A stretch of 64,000 nucleotides of DNA, from NCBI GenBank assembly GCA_018881555.1, contig JACAXG010000033.1:5588366-5652365 (forward strand), read 5' to 3'. Source of the DNA: Amblyornis subalaris. Taxonomy: Eukaryota > Chordata > Aves > Passeriformes > Ptilonorhynchidae. The notes below the pieces were generated by a model that made no database searches, was not told where the DNA came from, and saw nothing but the letters and a program-made list of their open reading frames with translations. This document shows positions 36,810 through 51,190 of the stretch, one piece after another (position 1 is the stretch's first letter; the number at the start of each line of letters is the position of its first letter). The position numbers and the translations under genes are program-made.

Positions 36810-39800
36810 CAGTTGCATTTGCACGGGATGCATTGATAGACACTTGTTCACTGTGGACTAAAAAAGTAATAGTAGATGGTGAGATCAATAGTATCTGTCA
36901 GAAGAGAGGAAAGTTGAAATTCTCTACATCTCTGCTTTGAAAGTGCACCCTGAAAGCAGAAATCATTACTGCCTTCAGTCCTCTGTGCCATACGCAGTGG
37001 CAAGGAATTTCAAGCACCAGCATTTTTTTCCTTATGTCTGTGGTGTTCAGGGGGGATTTTTTTTTTATTTTAGTCTGGAATAAGATCTCAAAAATTGATA
37101 CACTGTCTCTTACAATTAGTGCACTAACCATGACATAAAAGACACCCCCACACACTTTACTTCCAAAAAGGACAAATATGGGGAGATATCCTCAGTTCTC
37201 TGCATCTCAGGAGTGGAGCACAGGCACGGAAGGATAATCTTCCCAAACCATGGTGAGGGCGGTTTCAGCAACAGTCTTTAGCAGTGCCCAGCTATCAGAG
37301 CAGGCTGAAGAAGCTGACAACATGCTGGTCCTCCTTCAGACCACTGGCAGTTTTGATCTGAGAACTGTTCCTCCCATCACCCAGACAGCCCCTCCTGCAC
37401 CTGCTCCTAAGTGAGTCTGTCTTTTTGAATGGGGTTGTGAAGTACACGACTTCAGACTTAGCTAATCCCGATGCCACATGTAAAGGCAGCAGTTCTTTCC
37501 CTTCTGGAAACACACCTCTTTCTGCATCCTGGCAGTATGTTTGCCATTCTCATGCCAGCCTCTCTGTCATACTGCTCATTCTATGGTTAAACACACTGTG
37601 AATAAAACACACAAACACTCAATAAATGATCTACAGTCAAATGTAGGCAATCTAAGGCTGGGTATTCTCTAAGCGATCCCTAAGGAATCAGTTTTAGAGC
37701 TCAAAGTGGAATAAGTCCTGCACTTTATGTTGCCCCTTCTTCTTCCTTCTTCGTCTTCTGAGGAACAGATTTCTGTTGCTTGCTTTATTTTACTAACATA
37801 TGCCCTATGAGTTATGAAAGTTCAGATTAAACAGAGCCATCAAATTTCCCTTGCTTACTAAGCAAATACTCTTAGAAGAGGGAGATAACTGGTTGATTTG
37901 GAGTGATTTACCATTATTAATTTTATCCCATTTTCAATTTGCCTCACTAGCTTACTTGTTCTTCTGTTCAAAATATATTAATGGCACCACTCCATTAAGG
38001 ATCAATGTTTTGTTCATTGATCAATGTTTTGGTTTCATGTTTTTTTATCTGATTTGGTTGGGGGGCAGTTGTTGGGTTTTTGTCTGTTTGGTTTTTTAAT
38101 AGAACAGGAATCGAAGGTAATTTCAAATGTTAAATCATCTATCTAAAACAGTAGTACATATTGATATGGTAAAATGGGTAAGGTTTATACATAAATAGCA
38201 GGCAGAATGTACAATATATTATTGTACTATATTAATGTCTGAGTGACAAACAGGTAGATGATTTATATGAGAGATTTTTTTGTGGAGAAGCAGAATTTTA
38301 ATTCTGTTTCCATTCTCAGCAGATTGGAAATGATTTCTCATCATACTGTGGATTTTAACTGGTGTATACATCCTTGCAAGTAATAATCATACACGTTTGA
38401 GAAATTACTCCCATAAATGTTATTCCATTCGAGAATCTTATGTTTTAAGTATCATGTTCAGCACATATTGGAAAGAAGGTTGCAGTTAATATATGGAAAC
38501 ATCATTTGTATTTAATCACGCAGTTGGGAGTAGTTATAGTAACTAAGTAGATGCAGACAGTTTAAAATGCACAGATTGTTACTGCAACCTAGCTTGCCAC
38601 GGGCACTTTTTCCCTTTGATAGCTCAAGTGCCGAATAAATAAAGTACAATCAATGCTCAGAACTGGTCAAAAAAGCTGTTCCATGTAGGTTATGCTGTCA
38701 GTCCTGTTAAATAAGGCCGCACAGCTTAGCTATGATAGTGTGAAAACAAAGGGCATATGGGCAGCTTTCTTGCTGTCTTTTGCACATTGTCTCTGGCATC
38801 CGCAGGGCACAGCAGAAATTTCACCAGGCTTAACTGGGCTCCCCTTTGTGCCTGGGTGTTTTTTACAGCAGATGGAAGCTGGGCTAGGAAATTCACCATG
38901 TCTCCAAGCATCTGTGTGATGCCAGCTGCATGCACAGGGTCAAAGGTGTGACAGGGTGGCTCTTGTACTGGGTCTCACCTGGCAATTTCTGTTCAGCACA
39001 TTTCTGTTCACACAGTGTTTAATCCAGTGGTTGACAAATATTGGTAAATAAACATGTGTTTTTCCAGTAATCATTCAGGGACTGAGTTTAAAGAACAAAT
39101 TAAATTGATCTAGAACCTGAAACGATTTTTTAGATGTATCAATCTACAGGTACAGATAAAACGGTGGTCAAAATACAAATGTATAGACCTTTTTTTTAAA
39201 TTAAATTTACATAAAAGCTGTCAGATTAAGGATGTTTGGTTGTTAAATCTTAATAACCTTTCTCAACAGAAATTATAAAAAAAAATGCAGTCATATATAT
39301 ACAGTGTATATGTTCTCATGTGTCTAGATACATGCACATGCAAGAAAGCCTTAGAAAGGAGGAAGCAAAGGATTCTGTGTTTGCATGAATACAATATAAT
39401 TTGTTGTAAGGCACTTACCTATTGTAGAGATGGCCATCAGAGAAAAGCTGAAGATAGGCAAATCTATCTATACATGTACAGTAGCATGCCTAGTTTTTAA
39501 AGATTCAGTTATGCAGCCTTGCTGTAAAACATTGAAACATATCTATGCCCTTATACTATGGCAGAATTGTTGATACAAAATTTGCTGCCTCCTACATTAT
39601 TGTTACACATGATATTTGTTTTTCCTTCCCTCCTTTTCCAAGATATAAATGAACTGCTTATGTGGAGTTCAGTCACATAACTGTACAAAATTAGTGACAA
39701 AGAGAAATGTCAGAGTTGATATTCCTGACACAGCCTTTTTAACTCTTGTTATGTCTTAGGTTTGCATATCAGAGATGGAATAATGCAGCAGTCCAAGATC

Positions 39801-42800
39801 CCAGGAGGCTCTCACTACCATTGTCTTTTAGGTTTTTAGCCTGTGGCCTTGATTGAAAGGAGAGCTTCAATTGGGACTACTCATTCATTATTATTAAAAA
39901 ATGGGCATTCTGGCATGTCTTTGTGAGGAAAAAAAAAAAAGAAAAAAAAAGGAGAAGGAGTTTAAAATATTTGCTCTCTGTTCCTATGTAAAAACTTCTT
40001 AGATGGAGTTTGGCAATTGATGTTGAAGTAGAGTTAGACAGCCTTTGAAACACTTACCTAGTTCACTAACATTATGGAGGATCTAGTTCACTGCAGTTTA
40101 GATTCATAGACAGCATTTTGCTTTTCTGTGATCAAAATGCCTGTACAGTTTCAAGGGCTTATCATCAGAGTTGAATCCACACAGAGCCTAACCTAAGAAC
40201 AGCCAAGAAAAGCATACATTTGAAGGGCTTTGATGCTCCATCACATAGCCATTCAGTGGCTATAATGGAAGAGGAGTACATGACAGACTTTGGTCGTGCC
40301 TGTCATTCATAAATCTCAGTAACATATACCAAGCGTTCCAGATTTTACAGGGAAATTGTGCCAGTACATTGTTCGGTTGCAAAATGAACTCTCACTGCTT
40401 TAATCATGTACATTATTTTTCTTTACTCATATTACTGAAGATATATATATGCTAAAATTAGATTATTTTATTTTCAAGGACATCTCTTTAATATATTTAC
40501 ATAATTTAGCAGATGGTGTAACCTACCAGATCACAAGGAGCNGTCATATTGATGTGTTTTATACCTCTGGTTAAAGAATAAATATGTGCAGGCATTTACA
40601 GTTCAGAAGTAAACAGAAAAATGACAGATTTAGTATTATATGCAGGATAATTTTTTTCTTGCTTCTTCAGTCAGAGTAAAGTCCTTTTTAAAGCAGTTTG
40701 GCAAAGGATTAGGACTTGTAACATAGATCTGGTTGAGACAGTAAGTGGATTAGCTAGAAGCTAGGATATTTTTGCCACTGGCTTTGGCAGAGACAATATT
40801 TTGGCCCATGGTCTAATTCTGCAGTCTTTCATCAAGCAAAATGCATGAGTATTAAATATAAACACACGTGTTCCTCCACAGGCCATCAGCAAGACTGTGA
40901 ATACACAGTAAATAAAATAGAGAAAATGGCAAACTTTTTTCCAGAGAACATAGTCATTCAGATGAGTGGCCATAGCCAAGTGCTGCTCTGTTTGACTTTC
41001 TCACCATCTTCAGATGTATTTCTGGTAATACAGCTCTCTCTTTTNCAGCATATTATCCTTTCTTAATCCAAAAGCACGTATTACTTCTGTATTGTTCTAT
41101 CTATTTCTCTGTCTGACATGAAGATTACCAACTGTATCACCGGTTCCTTAATTCTTATTTCTGCAGTTGGTTTATATATTGTTGCATGGCTTCATTCTGG
41201 TGCACATGTCCTTTTATACTTTTATTTTTAATACTTAAGAAGAATCTTTTATTTTTATTAAGAATACATATTTCCCTCCTCTTTTCCTCCCAATAATTCA
41301 GTCTACTATTCTTATCAAAACAATTGGCAAGCATGCATTTACTTTTAGTCCTTTGATAAAACATGGACAGTTAAATTATTTTAGCCAAGGAAAAATCCTG
41401 TTATATAAAGGCCTTTTCAATTGTTTAATTAAATAATTCTTTCTGAAAAGCAAAACAAAATCTCCAGATGCTCATTAGTTATAAGAGTTACTAGGGATTT
41501 GCAAGTCATGTCCGTACATTCGCTGAGAATGCAGATATTCATTTCTATTAAAGAAGTCCCAAAGCCTTCTCTTGGTATCAGAAATCCTTTTGCATCCAAA
41601 TATGTGTATTGCATGTCTCTGGAAAGCACACGAGGTGAGAGGGTCCTCAAAGCCTTCAGAGAGCAGGAGTCAGGAGTGGGTGCATTCTTCCCTCGTGCTC
41701 TTCCCTCACTCCATGCCCCATCTGTCCTTGGGCGCCAGTGCCCGACTGCAGCCCTCCTCCCCAGTATTTCTCTGCAAAGCCATTCAAGAATTGCCTCTGT
41801 CATCCAATGTGATATTTTTAGCAGGCCTTCTAGTCTTATCCTAGGAAGATGTCTGCTACATCTTCTCTCTGTAGGCAGCAGACAAAAAACTTGAAAAAGG
41901 AAAAAAGAAGCATATGTATTTGTGTGGTAGCACAAACAGAGGTGGTCATTGGAGTCAAGATTTCCCTGTTCATCNACACAGATCTGAGACTGAACCTTGG
42001 TTTTCCATCCATACTGGCTAGAAGATTTCAGTCTGGTTGATGTATTTACCTAAACCACTCCATCTGAGTAATCTTTTAGGCTCTGCCAGTGCAGAGGGTA
42101 ACTAAGCTTACTGAGCCCCCACTTTTACTGAGATATGAGCAGTGCTAATTGCCTGCTCTTTGCCAGACTGAGCAATATGTTTTCCAGATTCCCTAAAAAG
42201 AGAGTGACTTGTTGGCTTAAAACCTCTCGTCTTCCTTCATCGCTTCTAGTATTTATTATCATCTAATTCTCCAGTAATACCTTGGTTCTAAATTAGGTCA
42301 GTGACTCAGTAATTGGCAGTGTTTCTGTGACGTTGCCACTGAAAGGGTACGGTGGCTGGATTTCTTAATCACTTTTATATAACTCACACTACACACAAGT
42401 CAGGTGAGGAATTTTTCCTCTTGCAGACTAAGCTCCAAGTTCCAGGCTCTATTAAAGCCTATCAAGAGTTTCCCTCTTGACATGAGTAATTGCTGGCTCT
42501 AGATTCAAAATAGATTGTCACATAGGTATTTATAAGATCTTTGGTATTTACAGCCAGAAATCTGTCCTTAAATGTGTTTTCAATTGAATTATATTGAGTA
42601 ATCTGCCTATCTCTTCTTTTGTAGATAATATTTTAAATCTTCTTTGTAAAATTTCTCCATTCCACTTTAGCTACAGCTGTGCTAACTCCATGGAACAGAG
42701 CTATCAACATCCTCCATGACAGAGTTCTTGCATACCTCACACAGCAGACATTTCCACATGGCTTACGGGTTTTTGGAAAGCAAAACATTCATACAAATGG

Positions 42801-43950
42801 TACCATTTGTAATCTTCTTTGATCTCTAGCCACACATGGGAGTTCATAAGATCCTATTGTTGATCTACAGGAAAATCATTGCTGGATTTGACCTGTTCAC
42901 ATTGACTGTTACTAGACTTAACATGAGAAAATCAAAGTACTGTAATACAACAAAGTCACTCATGAGTGGAGTTGCATCTCTCTCTTACAAGGAAACGTAA
43001 AAGAGTTGAGAGAGGTTCATTGTGAGTCCATGTAAGGTATATTATATATGAAAGCAAAATGACAAAGAAAGAGGCGTTCCCACCCAAAGGGACTTTACTG
43101 TATAAAGCCAGAGTGAAAATACAAAAGTTGCTGAATTACAAAAGAATAAAAAGAAATGGAAAATGTCATAGATCAATTTGCTAGAGGTTGTGGAGATTGT
43201 AAATAGATCATATAAACAGAAAACATCTTAAGCTTATGATTCAGTGTAAGACGGTAGGTAAATCACTTCTCCTCCCTTCCTCCAAGAATAAAAGTACATT
43301 TTCAGTATTTCTACTGTAAAATATTGTCAGGCAAATCATTAAAGGAGGGTTTTTTAAAAAAAGAGAGTCCAGGACCAAATGGAGAGTGCTGAGACAGCAT
43401 GGGATCCAATAGGGTCAGCCAACCACAAAAATGGAAAATTGTATAGAGGTCTTTGTCCTTTATCTAAGCATAATTTCCTTGTTTCATAGCTTCCCATGCC
43501 TCATGTGTCTTCCAGAAATGCGACACATGACACTGTCACTAATCTGTGATTTACTGCAGCTGCAGAACAATGAAGTGGTGCCCAAAAAAGTAAATGGGTG
43601 AATGAACCATTTCTGCAATGCCAAGCACTAGAGATTGTTAGCCCCATATAGGAAATACCTTGCTTGAAATAAACTTAAGACAAAGGATACTTCTACTAGA
43701 TGATTTGTCAAAAGATCTGTCACCCCAGCAGGGCCATCCTGATGCCTGTGGTTTGCCCCTTACAAGCTGTCATTCCCTCTCAAACTGTGTTTTGGTGCCA
43801 CTACTGTTACCAGAAGAAGAAAAGGAGAGCAACAAGTGGTCCAGAGTAGGCACTGCTGGTGACCTTGCCCCTTAAAGGTAGGCACAATAAACTGGAAAGG
43901 TGTGCAACCAAGAGCAATGAAAGGGAAAGCTTTCCTACAATTAGGAAATG
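36810..43950. other. Single-copy AT-rich DNA, no gene seen
   Basis: No gene or transposon is recognised over about 7 kb. Contents are A-runs at 39929-39950, a small direct repeat of 'gatcaatgttttg' near 38001 and 38022, and overlapping frames on both strands at 41429-41935 in a more GC-balanced patch. The opposite-strand overlap and lack of domains argue against coding. Ns lie at 40542, 41045 and 41975. Confidence 0.45.
39929..39950. repeat. Poly-A tract, interrupted
   Basis: Twelve A, one G, then nine A, followed by a GGAGAAGGAG purine stretch. No retroposed sequence is recognised upstream. Confidence 0.92.
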
Positions 43951-43975
43951 TAATTAGGCTGCNTAATTAGGCTGC
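43951..43975. repeat. 12-bp tandem duplication with an N at the joint
   Basis: 'taattaggctgc' occurs at 43951-43962 and again at 43964-43975, separated by a single N at 43963. It is either a real short duplication or an assembly join with unmerged overlap. Confidence 0.85.
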
Positions 43976-43989
43976 ATAACAGCCATAGC

Positions 43990-46900
43990 TGTTTTTTGTA
44001 ATTATTTCAAAAAGGGGACTAGATGTGCATACCCTTAACGAGACTATTTGGTTATCGTCATTTGTAACAACAGTTTGGGATGAGGACCTTGAAGACCCTG
44101 GTACTGGCCTTTGGCAGCGACAGGGAGAACTTCATGATCGATCCATTCATATGATTTCTGACACACCTAACCACTCCTTAGATCAGCTCTCATCATTTCA
44201 GAGTGCTCTAAAACTCAGGGAATAGCCAAATAAATAAATGCCTCATGACTGTCAATGCCAGAAGGACACTAAACAAATCGGATTTGTTTCCCTCAGAACA
44301 CTTATTATCCCTTTGAAAATAAAAATGTTAAAGGTTTAGACGAGACTGATTTGCCTTTGATACTTTGTCCTGTACTAAGAACAGTTGGTTAAAAAGGTTA
44401 ATAAGTAGACACACAACATGGATCAACTGATGTATACATTTAGGGTGCTTTCCCTATCAGTGGCAGATAAGAACAAGAAGTTCTTGTTATTTCATATTTT
44501 TGTTATTTTATACAGTATTTTTGTTTCTCGGTTTTGCTGAAAGGGAAAAAAGTTCCTTCTCTATGAAGCTGGCTTTGTCATTTTGCCAGAGGAAAGTATT
44601 ACAGTAGTTGGGTGTGTGCAGTAGATACAATTGGTGGCTAGTGCTGCTTTATCGTATTTTTTTTTTAAAATAAGACTGTTGCTCAGTTCCTTTGGAAATC
44701 ATACAGAGGATTATCTGGATTTTAAATCAATATCAATAAATCTGGGGCAATTTGCTTGGAACATCTAATTACTTTTCCCCTCCCACTAGATTTTCAGGCC
44801 AGCTGGTTACCTCAGGGCTTCAAATACCTTGGGATCCATCTTTCTCTAAGAATTGTCCTCAATTAGCTTTGCATGCCTGTTTTAAGATCTTGGAGTTGGC
44901 AGTCCTAGGTGGCAAAATCTTATATTAATTTATGGGCAGAACCATTCTAATACTACAGTATATGTTTTTTCTGTGTATTGTATTTGTTCACAATATGCAA
45001 GTGTTCCTTTTAAGATATTACAGGAAGGAACTGAGAAAGCTAAATTACAATTTTCTCTGATAGGGAGGAAAAAGCCCCAAACAACTGAAAAAACACCAAC
45101 CTTCTCTGACTCACTTTGTTAAGACTACAATATCTAAAACTAGAGTTACAAGTCATCTAAATATCTATTCTGCAAATACTGAATTTAAAAGACACTGGCT
45201 CTATTGTGATGGAAATTAAATGATTGGCAGAGCCTCATTTGATCGTTCAGTCTTGGTTTCTCCTTAAGGTATTCATCTTCTCTTAATCTGGGGTAACCAA
45301 CAGTGGAAAGTCTTCAGCAGGACTGCAGCAACCCCGTCTATCACATAAGGCAGCTCCTTGGGATTAGCTCTGCCAGAATTCAGAATAGTTCCCCATAGGT
45401 TCTGTGGGGAAACCTCCACCATCATTAAAGTTCTCTTTGTACCAGTTAAAACACTAGGAAAACCACAGNGATACCCTTTGCCATCAAGGAAAGGAACTAG
45501 ATACTACGTACTCAAATAATATCTAGATCTGGGGGAAAAAAATCCTCACAAGTGAAGGTATGACAGAGATCTGAAAAATTCTGAAAGGAAAATCGATTTG
45601 GGGCAGTTGTTCACTGTCTTCTCCAATACAGGAGCTAGGAGGCATCAATATGCTGCTGAGACATTCAAAAGGAAAATACGAGTAATTTCTGATTTTGTAC
45701 TTTCTTGTCACAGATAGTGTGGAAAATAGTATGAAAGCATAAATAGGTTCCAAATAGCTGCTGAAGAAAAAAAAATTGTGCAAGACTTTGCAGAACAAAA
45801 ATACCAGTTCTTGCTCAGCAAGATCTCAAACTTCAGTCAGCTGTTTTCTGGAAGTCCGTACTGGGAAGGAAGCATCATTACACATGTTCTGATTTTCATT
45901 ATCTTCCCCAGATAGCTAATATCATTCACTGACAGAGACAGGATATATAACTAATGGTCTGACCTANTCCAGATTCTTATATATTTTATGTGAAATATTG
46001 TAACTGACTGTGAACTATGTTCCCTGAAATATGCTCTCTTTTTGCTTTTAAACACAAGGGTTTGAATGAGTCTCATCACTATAGGTAAGGAAATCCAAGA
46101 TGTTCAGCTAGGTTTCTGTGAGCCTGAGAGAGAGCCTAGTGAATGATTCCATCAGGATTTCTGTATATGCTTTGTAACATGGTGGTTGGGGGTGGACAGG
46201 AGAGAAGGAGAAAAGTCAGAGTTTAAGGCTGGAAAGGATCAGCCGAGCACCTACACTGCTGCACAGATAAACATGTTAGATATAGTAATTCACAACTCAA
46301 AAAGCTGCTTTTTGGCAAGTAAAAGATGAACTATTGATAATTTCTTTGGGTTATTCTAGAGATTAATTACGCTTACTATTAACAAACATGCCATAATATC
46401 CTTGCCTTCAAATTCCAGCCAGTGGCTGTTCCAAGACCTGATGTAAGAGTATTGAGTCTGATAGGAGCTGCCATATTTTTCCTACAGATGCTATCGTAAT
46501 TTGTAGCTAAACTATCTCTCAGTCTTATTTTTCTAAAAACTCTACTTCTTACTCTTTGCTTCTTAGAGAGGACACCTTATGTGTCTTTAAATGTTTCTGC
46601 GACTCTTATGTATGTTTCAAATTTCTACCATTCCTTCCAAATTATGGGCTGCAAAAGGGGTAGATCACCTCACTTACAGCTTCAATCCAATTGTAAAGTA
46701 GCCTCCCTAACTTTACAGAGTGGGATGGGAATATCCTTTGGTATTACAGTGCTGAATGGACAGCTTGCCTTCTGTTTGCTGGTTCTGATCTCTAGGTCAC
46801 AAAACTGATCCCAGTTTATTTTACAACCATGGACCAAAGACACAATAACAGGTATAAAATGCAAATAGAGATTTGATTCTATGTGAAAGCTGGAGGGTGC

Positions 46901-48690
46901 TACTGGCTTGATACTGATGCCTTCCTTATTGCTATGCTAAAACCAGCCCCCTAGACCAGCTGGTAGAGTTCACTGACAGTCAGTAGTTTATAAACCATTT
47001 CAAAAACTACTCATAAAATAAATGCCAAAAGCATAATTCACCATGGTCCTGATATGTGTAAGAGCTACTTATGGGAAAGTTGCAGTGCAAGTTAATCTAG
47101 ATTCCTAGATGGCTACTTTAAATTCCTAGTTTGCAGATTTATTCTAGGACCCTTGTGAGTACAACACTCAAAATAAATGTGCTAGTTACATGCCTCATAC
47201 CACTTGGTCCTACACATGACTGACCTATCAACATGTGAACAACATGATAACTTTTTAATGTCTGAAGGCAGATATATTTACCAAAGCTCATCAGTATTGT
47301 GACACAATTTATCAGCAAGAGATAATACAGTGATACTGCTGGGACTTGAAGAGGAACAACCGCCAAGTCTATTGGTATCTGAATGGCAGGGCCTTAACAG
47401 TAAACATAATATGCAACTAGATTCACTGGAACCTGAGGAGGAGCATCCTTACCCATGGGAGTGATGGGGGAAAGGCACACTGTCCTTGTATGTTAGCAGT
47501 GAAGCAAGAGATGTTTCACAATATGTGGTTCAATGTTTATTAAAGCACCACCAGTGAAGGTGGTCACCAAGGACTGAACGCTGAGGCTCTGAGTTTCACT
47601 TCTCTTGTAATTATTGGTAGCTGTTGACAGTAAGNCAAGCAGCAGACTCAACACCTTGATGGTACCTGTATAGTTTCTGGATTTCTTAGAAAATAAATTG
47701 TTGGGTAAAGCCCAGTGGGAAATATGGACAATTCACATGCAGTCAAGTTTACTTTTACTCAACCAAGAATATTTCTAAAAAAAAATGTACTTCCATTCAG
47801 CAGCCTGTAAAATTTCTACCGTTTTATCCGTCATTTCTGTGGGTTACATTGCATGCTGCCAAGAAAGCTAAGCAGTGAAAGAACTACATGTCTCTTCCAA
47901 CAGGAGGAGGAAAACATGATCCTGGCTAACAGGGCATGCTGGGAATATGGAAGTTTTCAAGAAATTCATGTTTTGAGGTTACCAACACTTTTCACCACAA
48001 CCTCAGTCCTCACCAGCTCTAGCCCTCTTTCAGCACNCCGATCAACTCTTAATTGCACATTGGGATATAATGTGCACTTCTGACATAAGAGTCTAATTTA
48101 ATGAAATGTTTTCCATCTTTATGGCTAGAGAACGTCCAAGGTGCTCTTTGCATAGACACTCAGGTTTTTTTCAACTGGTTTACTAACATCAGTTTGCTAT
48201 TTGTACCTAGGGGATTTAGGAAAAACACAGTTCCTGACACAGTTACCATGAAGGCCTAATGTTCATAAATGCCAGGTTGTCAGTCTCATCAGGTCTAAGC
48301 AACTGAAATAGAAGGTGCTTTTTAATGCTACCCCAGAGTCAATTAAAATACAGTAATGCTGACATCTGCAGAATACAGAATGATCAAAGTAACGAATGCC
48401 CATACAGCTTCTGACATAAAAACAGTGTGTTTGGCGGCAGAGTGACACAGTGTAACAGGTCAGGTAATTATGAGAAAATCTATGATGTATCTGTTGCAAT
48501 TGCTTAGCTTCTTTCCATTATCAGAGCCATCAAACAGAACAGTGCTCTCACTTCTCCTGATGGATCGTAAAGCTAGTGACACCCTCGCTCTCCTGATACA
48601 GATGGCATCTCAGGAGCAGCTGAATTAATTTGACAGTAAATAGGTGATAGCAATTGCTGTCTTCTCTTCTTCTTCTCTCTCTTTTTTTTT
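43990..48690. other. Single-copy DNA, no gene seen
   Basis: No gene is recognised. Scattered ATTA-type cores occur around 44740-44950. Open frames stay under 92 codons. Ns lie near 45470, 45967, 47635 and 48037. Confidence 0.45.
46216..46270 (-). mobile_element. Short ancient CR1 tail, antisense
   Basis: 'cagagtttaaggctggaaag' at 46217, followed by a 'gatcagccgagcacctaca' block, resembles the antisense 3' tail of old sauropsid CR1 copies (family pattern 'agagtttaaggccagaagggaccat'). It is short and diverged, so the call is tentative. Confidence 0.42.
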
Positions 48691-48699
48691 TTAAATATT

Positions 48700-49230
48700 A
48701 TTTTTTTAATTGCACCAGGACAGCTTTTAACACTTCTGGGAATACCTAAAAAAGCCTATGCCCTGATTAGCAGTGTACCCTCCTCTCCTGTAAGTCCCTT
48801 CCAATGCTTTTGCTGCTGTTTTATTTACATGATAATTGCTCAATGGCAACAAAATTTTATTCTCCCCCATATCCCTACCCTAACTCTCAGTCTGAACTAC
48901 GTGCATTAATTAATTTTTGCCTTGATATGTTTATTAAATTAATGAAGGAATCTGACAGATGGGTTTACATGCTTAGGGTACGGTTATGCAAAAGTCTTGG
49001 GTATATTTTAGATGGCTGTACATTTTCTGCCTCAGTAACCTTATAATTGGCTTAATGGATTTTCAGTTATGTGCATTGGCTTTCTCCCCTCTCTGAAGCA
49101 GACTAATTACAGCTTTTTACATTAAATTCTAATAGATATCCATTTATCTTCTCTAAATTATCACAATAATTACAGTAATAAATTAGGCATGTAACTGTCA
49201 TTAATCTAAACAATTTTAAGTGGATATCAT
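48700..49230. promoter_or_regulatory. Strong candidate homeodomain-rich conserved element
   Basis: After a T-rich tract (48680-48712) comes about 500 bases dense in homeodomain-type cores: ATTAATTAAT at 48905-48914, TTAATGAAGG near 48941, and many TAAT/ATTA in 49100-49205. An 'acggttatgcaaaag' octamer/C-EBP-like site lies near 48980. It is free of transposon blocks and of a convincing coding frame. This is the texture of a developmental enhancer; conservation is not visible here. Confidence 0.35.
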
Positions 49231-50958
49231 AGCAGCACAACACAGACTATGTTTCCTAAATGTGTATTCAAATATGTTTCTAACTGTACAACCATTATGT
49301 GGGAGGGTCTCATTTCTCAATAAGTTGCAAAACCCAGAAGGCAGAATAAAAGGAGAAAGGAAAGAAAGGGNCTTGGGGGGGCATAGAAAGGGGATGACAG
49401 AATGGAGTAAAAGTCAAAACAGACTAAATTTGAGGGACCACTGCATACAATTAACAATGTCTGAAGAATTGTCTTAGACAGTAACATCCTGGCAGATCTC
49501 AGACTCCATCAGTAATCCATGACTATTTTTTTCCATCTTATATAAAATGTGTTGAAAATGTTTCTTTACTCAAAAACACCTAATTGAAATTATAGCTGGC
49601 TGAAACATGAAATTTTACCTTTCACAGAAATTTTGGCAGTGACAACTTGGTTTTGTTTCTCACTTAGCACAATTTCCAGTTATTCAGAACACATCACATA
49701 ATGGAAATTCTGAAAAATTTCGTGGAGGAAACTCATGTGATCATTGTGTTTAAAGTAAGACCATTCCTTACTTTTATCTTTCCCTCCATAGAGAGCTAGT
49801 GAGAGAAATATTGATGTGACTCTAGTCAGCTTCATAACTGCTCTTCAGCAGAAAGCTGAGAGGCACTGACATGCTCGTGCCACTTTCGTTGGTAGCTGCC
49901 AGGCTTGTAGGATTTAGGCTTAGGACAAATCCCTTTGCATCCCTCTGGTTCTTCCTTTCCTCCCTGGACTGGAACTGGCATCTGGACTTCCAAAACATCT
50001 GGTTCTCTGTGTGCCTGAAACCCAGGCAGANGGACCCTTCATGAAGCCACATAGAACCGAGTCTGGCTCAATAGCAGTTCAGGTAAGACCGTGGCAAACT
50101 AAGACCAACAGACGAATCAACCCCTGGCTGTGATGCGTGTTGGCTTCTATACTCCTACAGGTGTGCTGTTCCCTCCTCCCCTAGGGGTTACAGCTAGTTT
50201 GGCATGCCTACACCATGCCCAGACATGTTGATGTGTTATGAAGAAAGGCGACTGTTCAGCAGGATGACATGGCCAGGGTGTAGACACTCTTCTGGGGAGA
50301 CAGCCAGCCTGACTCTTTTAAAATGTGAAATTCATGTTCAAAGTGGCAGCAGCTCCTTCATAACTACAGATCTGTGAGGGTGGGTGGGAGCACAAGAGTT
50401 TGCTGCCCTGGCAGACCTGTGGACACAAACATATGCGTGTTTCTACCTTTGGGGACATGTGGACACCTTTAACTGTTACCAAAAAGGACCTCTAGGCTCT
50501 TCCCCAAATGCAAAGCACTGCTGGTTCAATTAGGTGCCGTTTTCTTATGGCACCTAATCTGCCTGAATAGTTTCCAATCACCTCCATTGAAAATACATTT
50601 CAGTAACATAAAATACTGGAATACTTTTATCCTGCAAAGGGGAGAAAGATTTAGATCTGTGTTGTTGTCAGCACTGCTTCATTATCCCAACATGTAAAAG
50701 CAGAGACAAGAAATTATGTAACACTTGGAAGCAAATTTGTATGTACTGAATAATTGTATGCTTTCAATTATCAAAATATTAAGCTATAAAGATCCTTATA
50801 TGGTATATATCTGTGAAGCTTTTTGCTGTCTTTTTCATGAGAGGGCAACAGAACTTGAGTAAACATTAAAAGGATTAGAAAAGTGAACTTTGTAAAAAAC
50901 CCCAAATTTTTAAACTCCAGTATTGCAGTTAAATAAAGTGGCCTTAGAACATGGATAC

Positions 50959-51012
50959 CACACACACACAGGTGTGTGTGTATATATATATATATGTATA
51001 TATATATAAAAA
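50959..51012. repeat. CA/TG/TA compound microsatellite, left half
   Basis: (CA)n runs into (GT)n, forming a self-complementary junction 'cacacacaggtgtgtgtg', then (TA)n with one TG interruption. It abuts the LTR at 51013 and is mirrored by related repeats on the other side of it. Confidence 0.93.
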
Positions 51013-51065
51013 TGTTGCGATAAGGAACGGCACATAGTCCTGAGGCAGGTGCAAAGGGAAGCTCC

Positions 51066-51071
51066 TTTATT
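51066..51071 (-). terminator. LTR polyadenylation signal (minus strand)
   Basis: TTTATT on the plus strand is AATAAA on the LTR sense strand, in the context CCAATAAAGGAGC. Confidence 0.65.
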
Positions 51072-51183
51072 GGAAAAACCAGGCCTTTTGAAGCAGTTAA
51101 CCCCTTATCAGTTTACATACCTTTGAAATACAACAAGCATAGTTCAACCAACCACCATAAGCCACAATGTGAACACANGATGG

Positions 51184-51190
51184 TTATATA
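51184..51190 (-). promoter_or_regulatory. LTR TATA box (minus strand)
   Basis: TATATAA on the minus strand, about 120 bases upstream of the LTR AATAAA. This fits a U3 promoter followed by an R region. Confidence 0.5.

Noticed and set aside
41429..41935. 168-codon minus frame and 131-codon plus frame over the same bases
   Set aside because: Openness on both strands reflects composition; neither resembles a known protein and splice sites are not convincing.
50070..50090. Recursive splice site 'cag|gtaaga'
   Set aside because: No pyrimidine tract upstream; similar juxtapositions near 35310, 46085 and 16275 are also weak.
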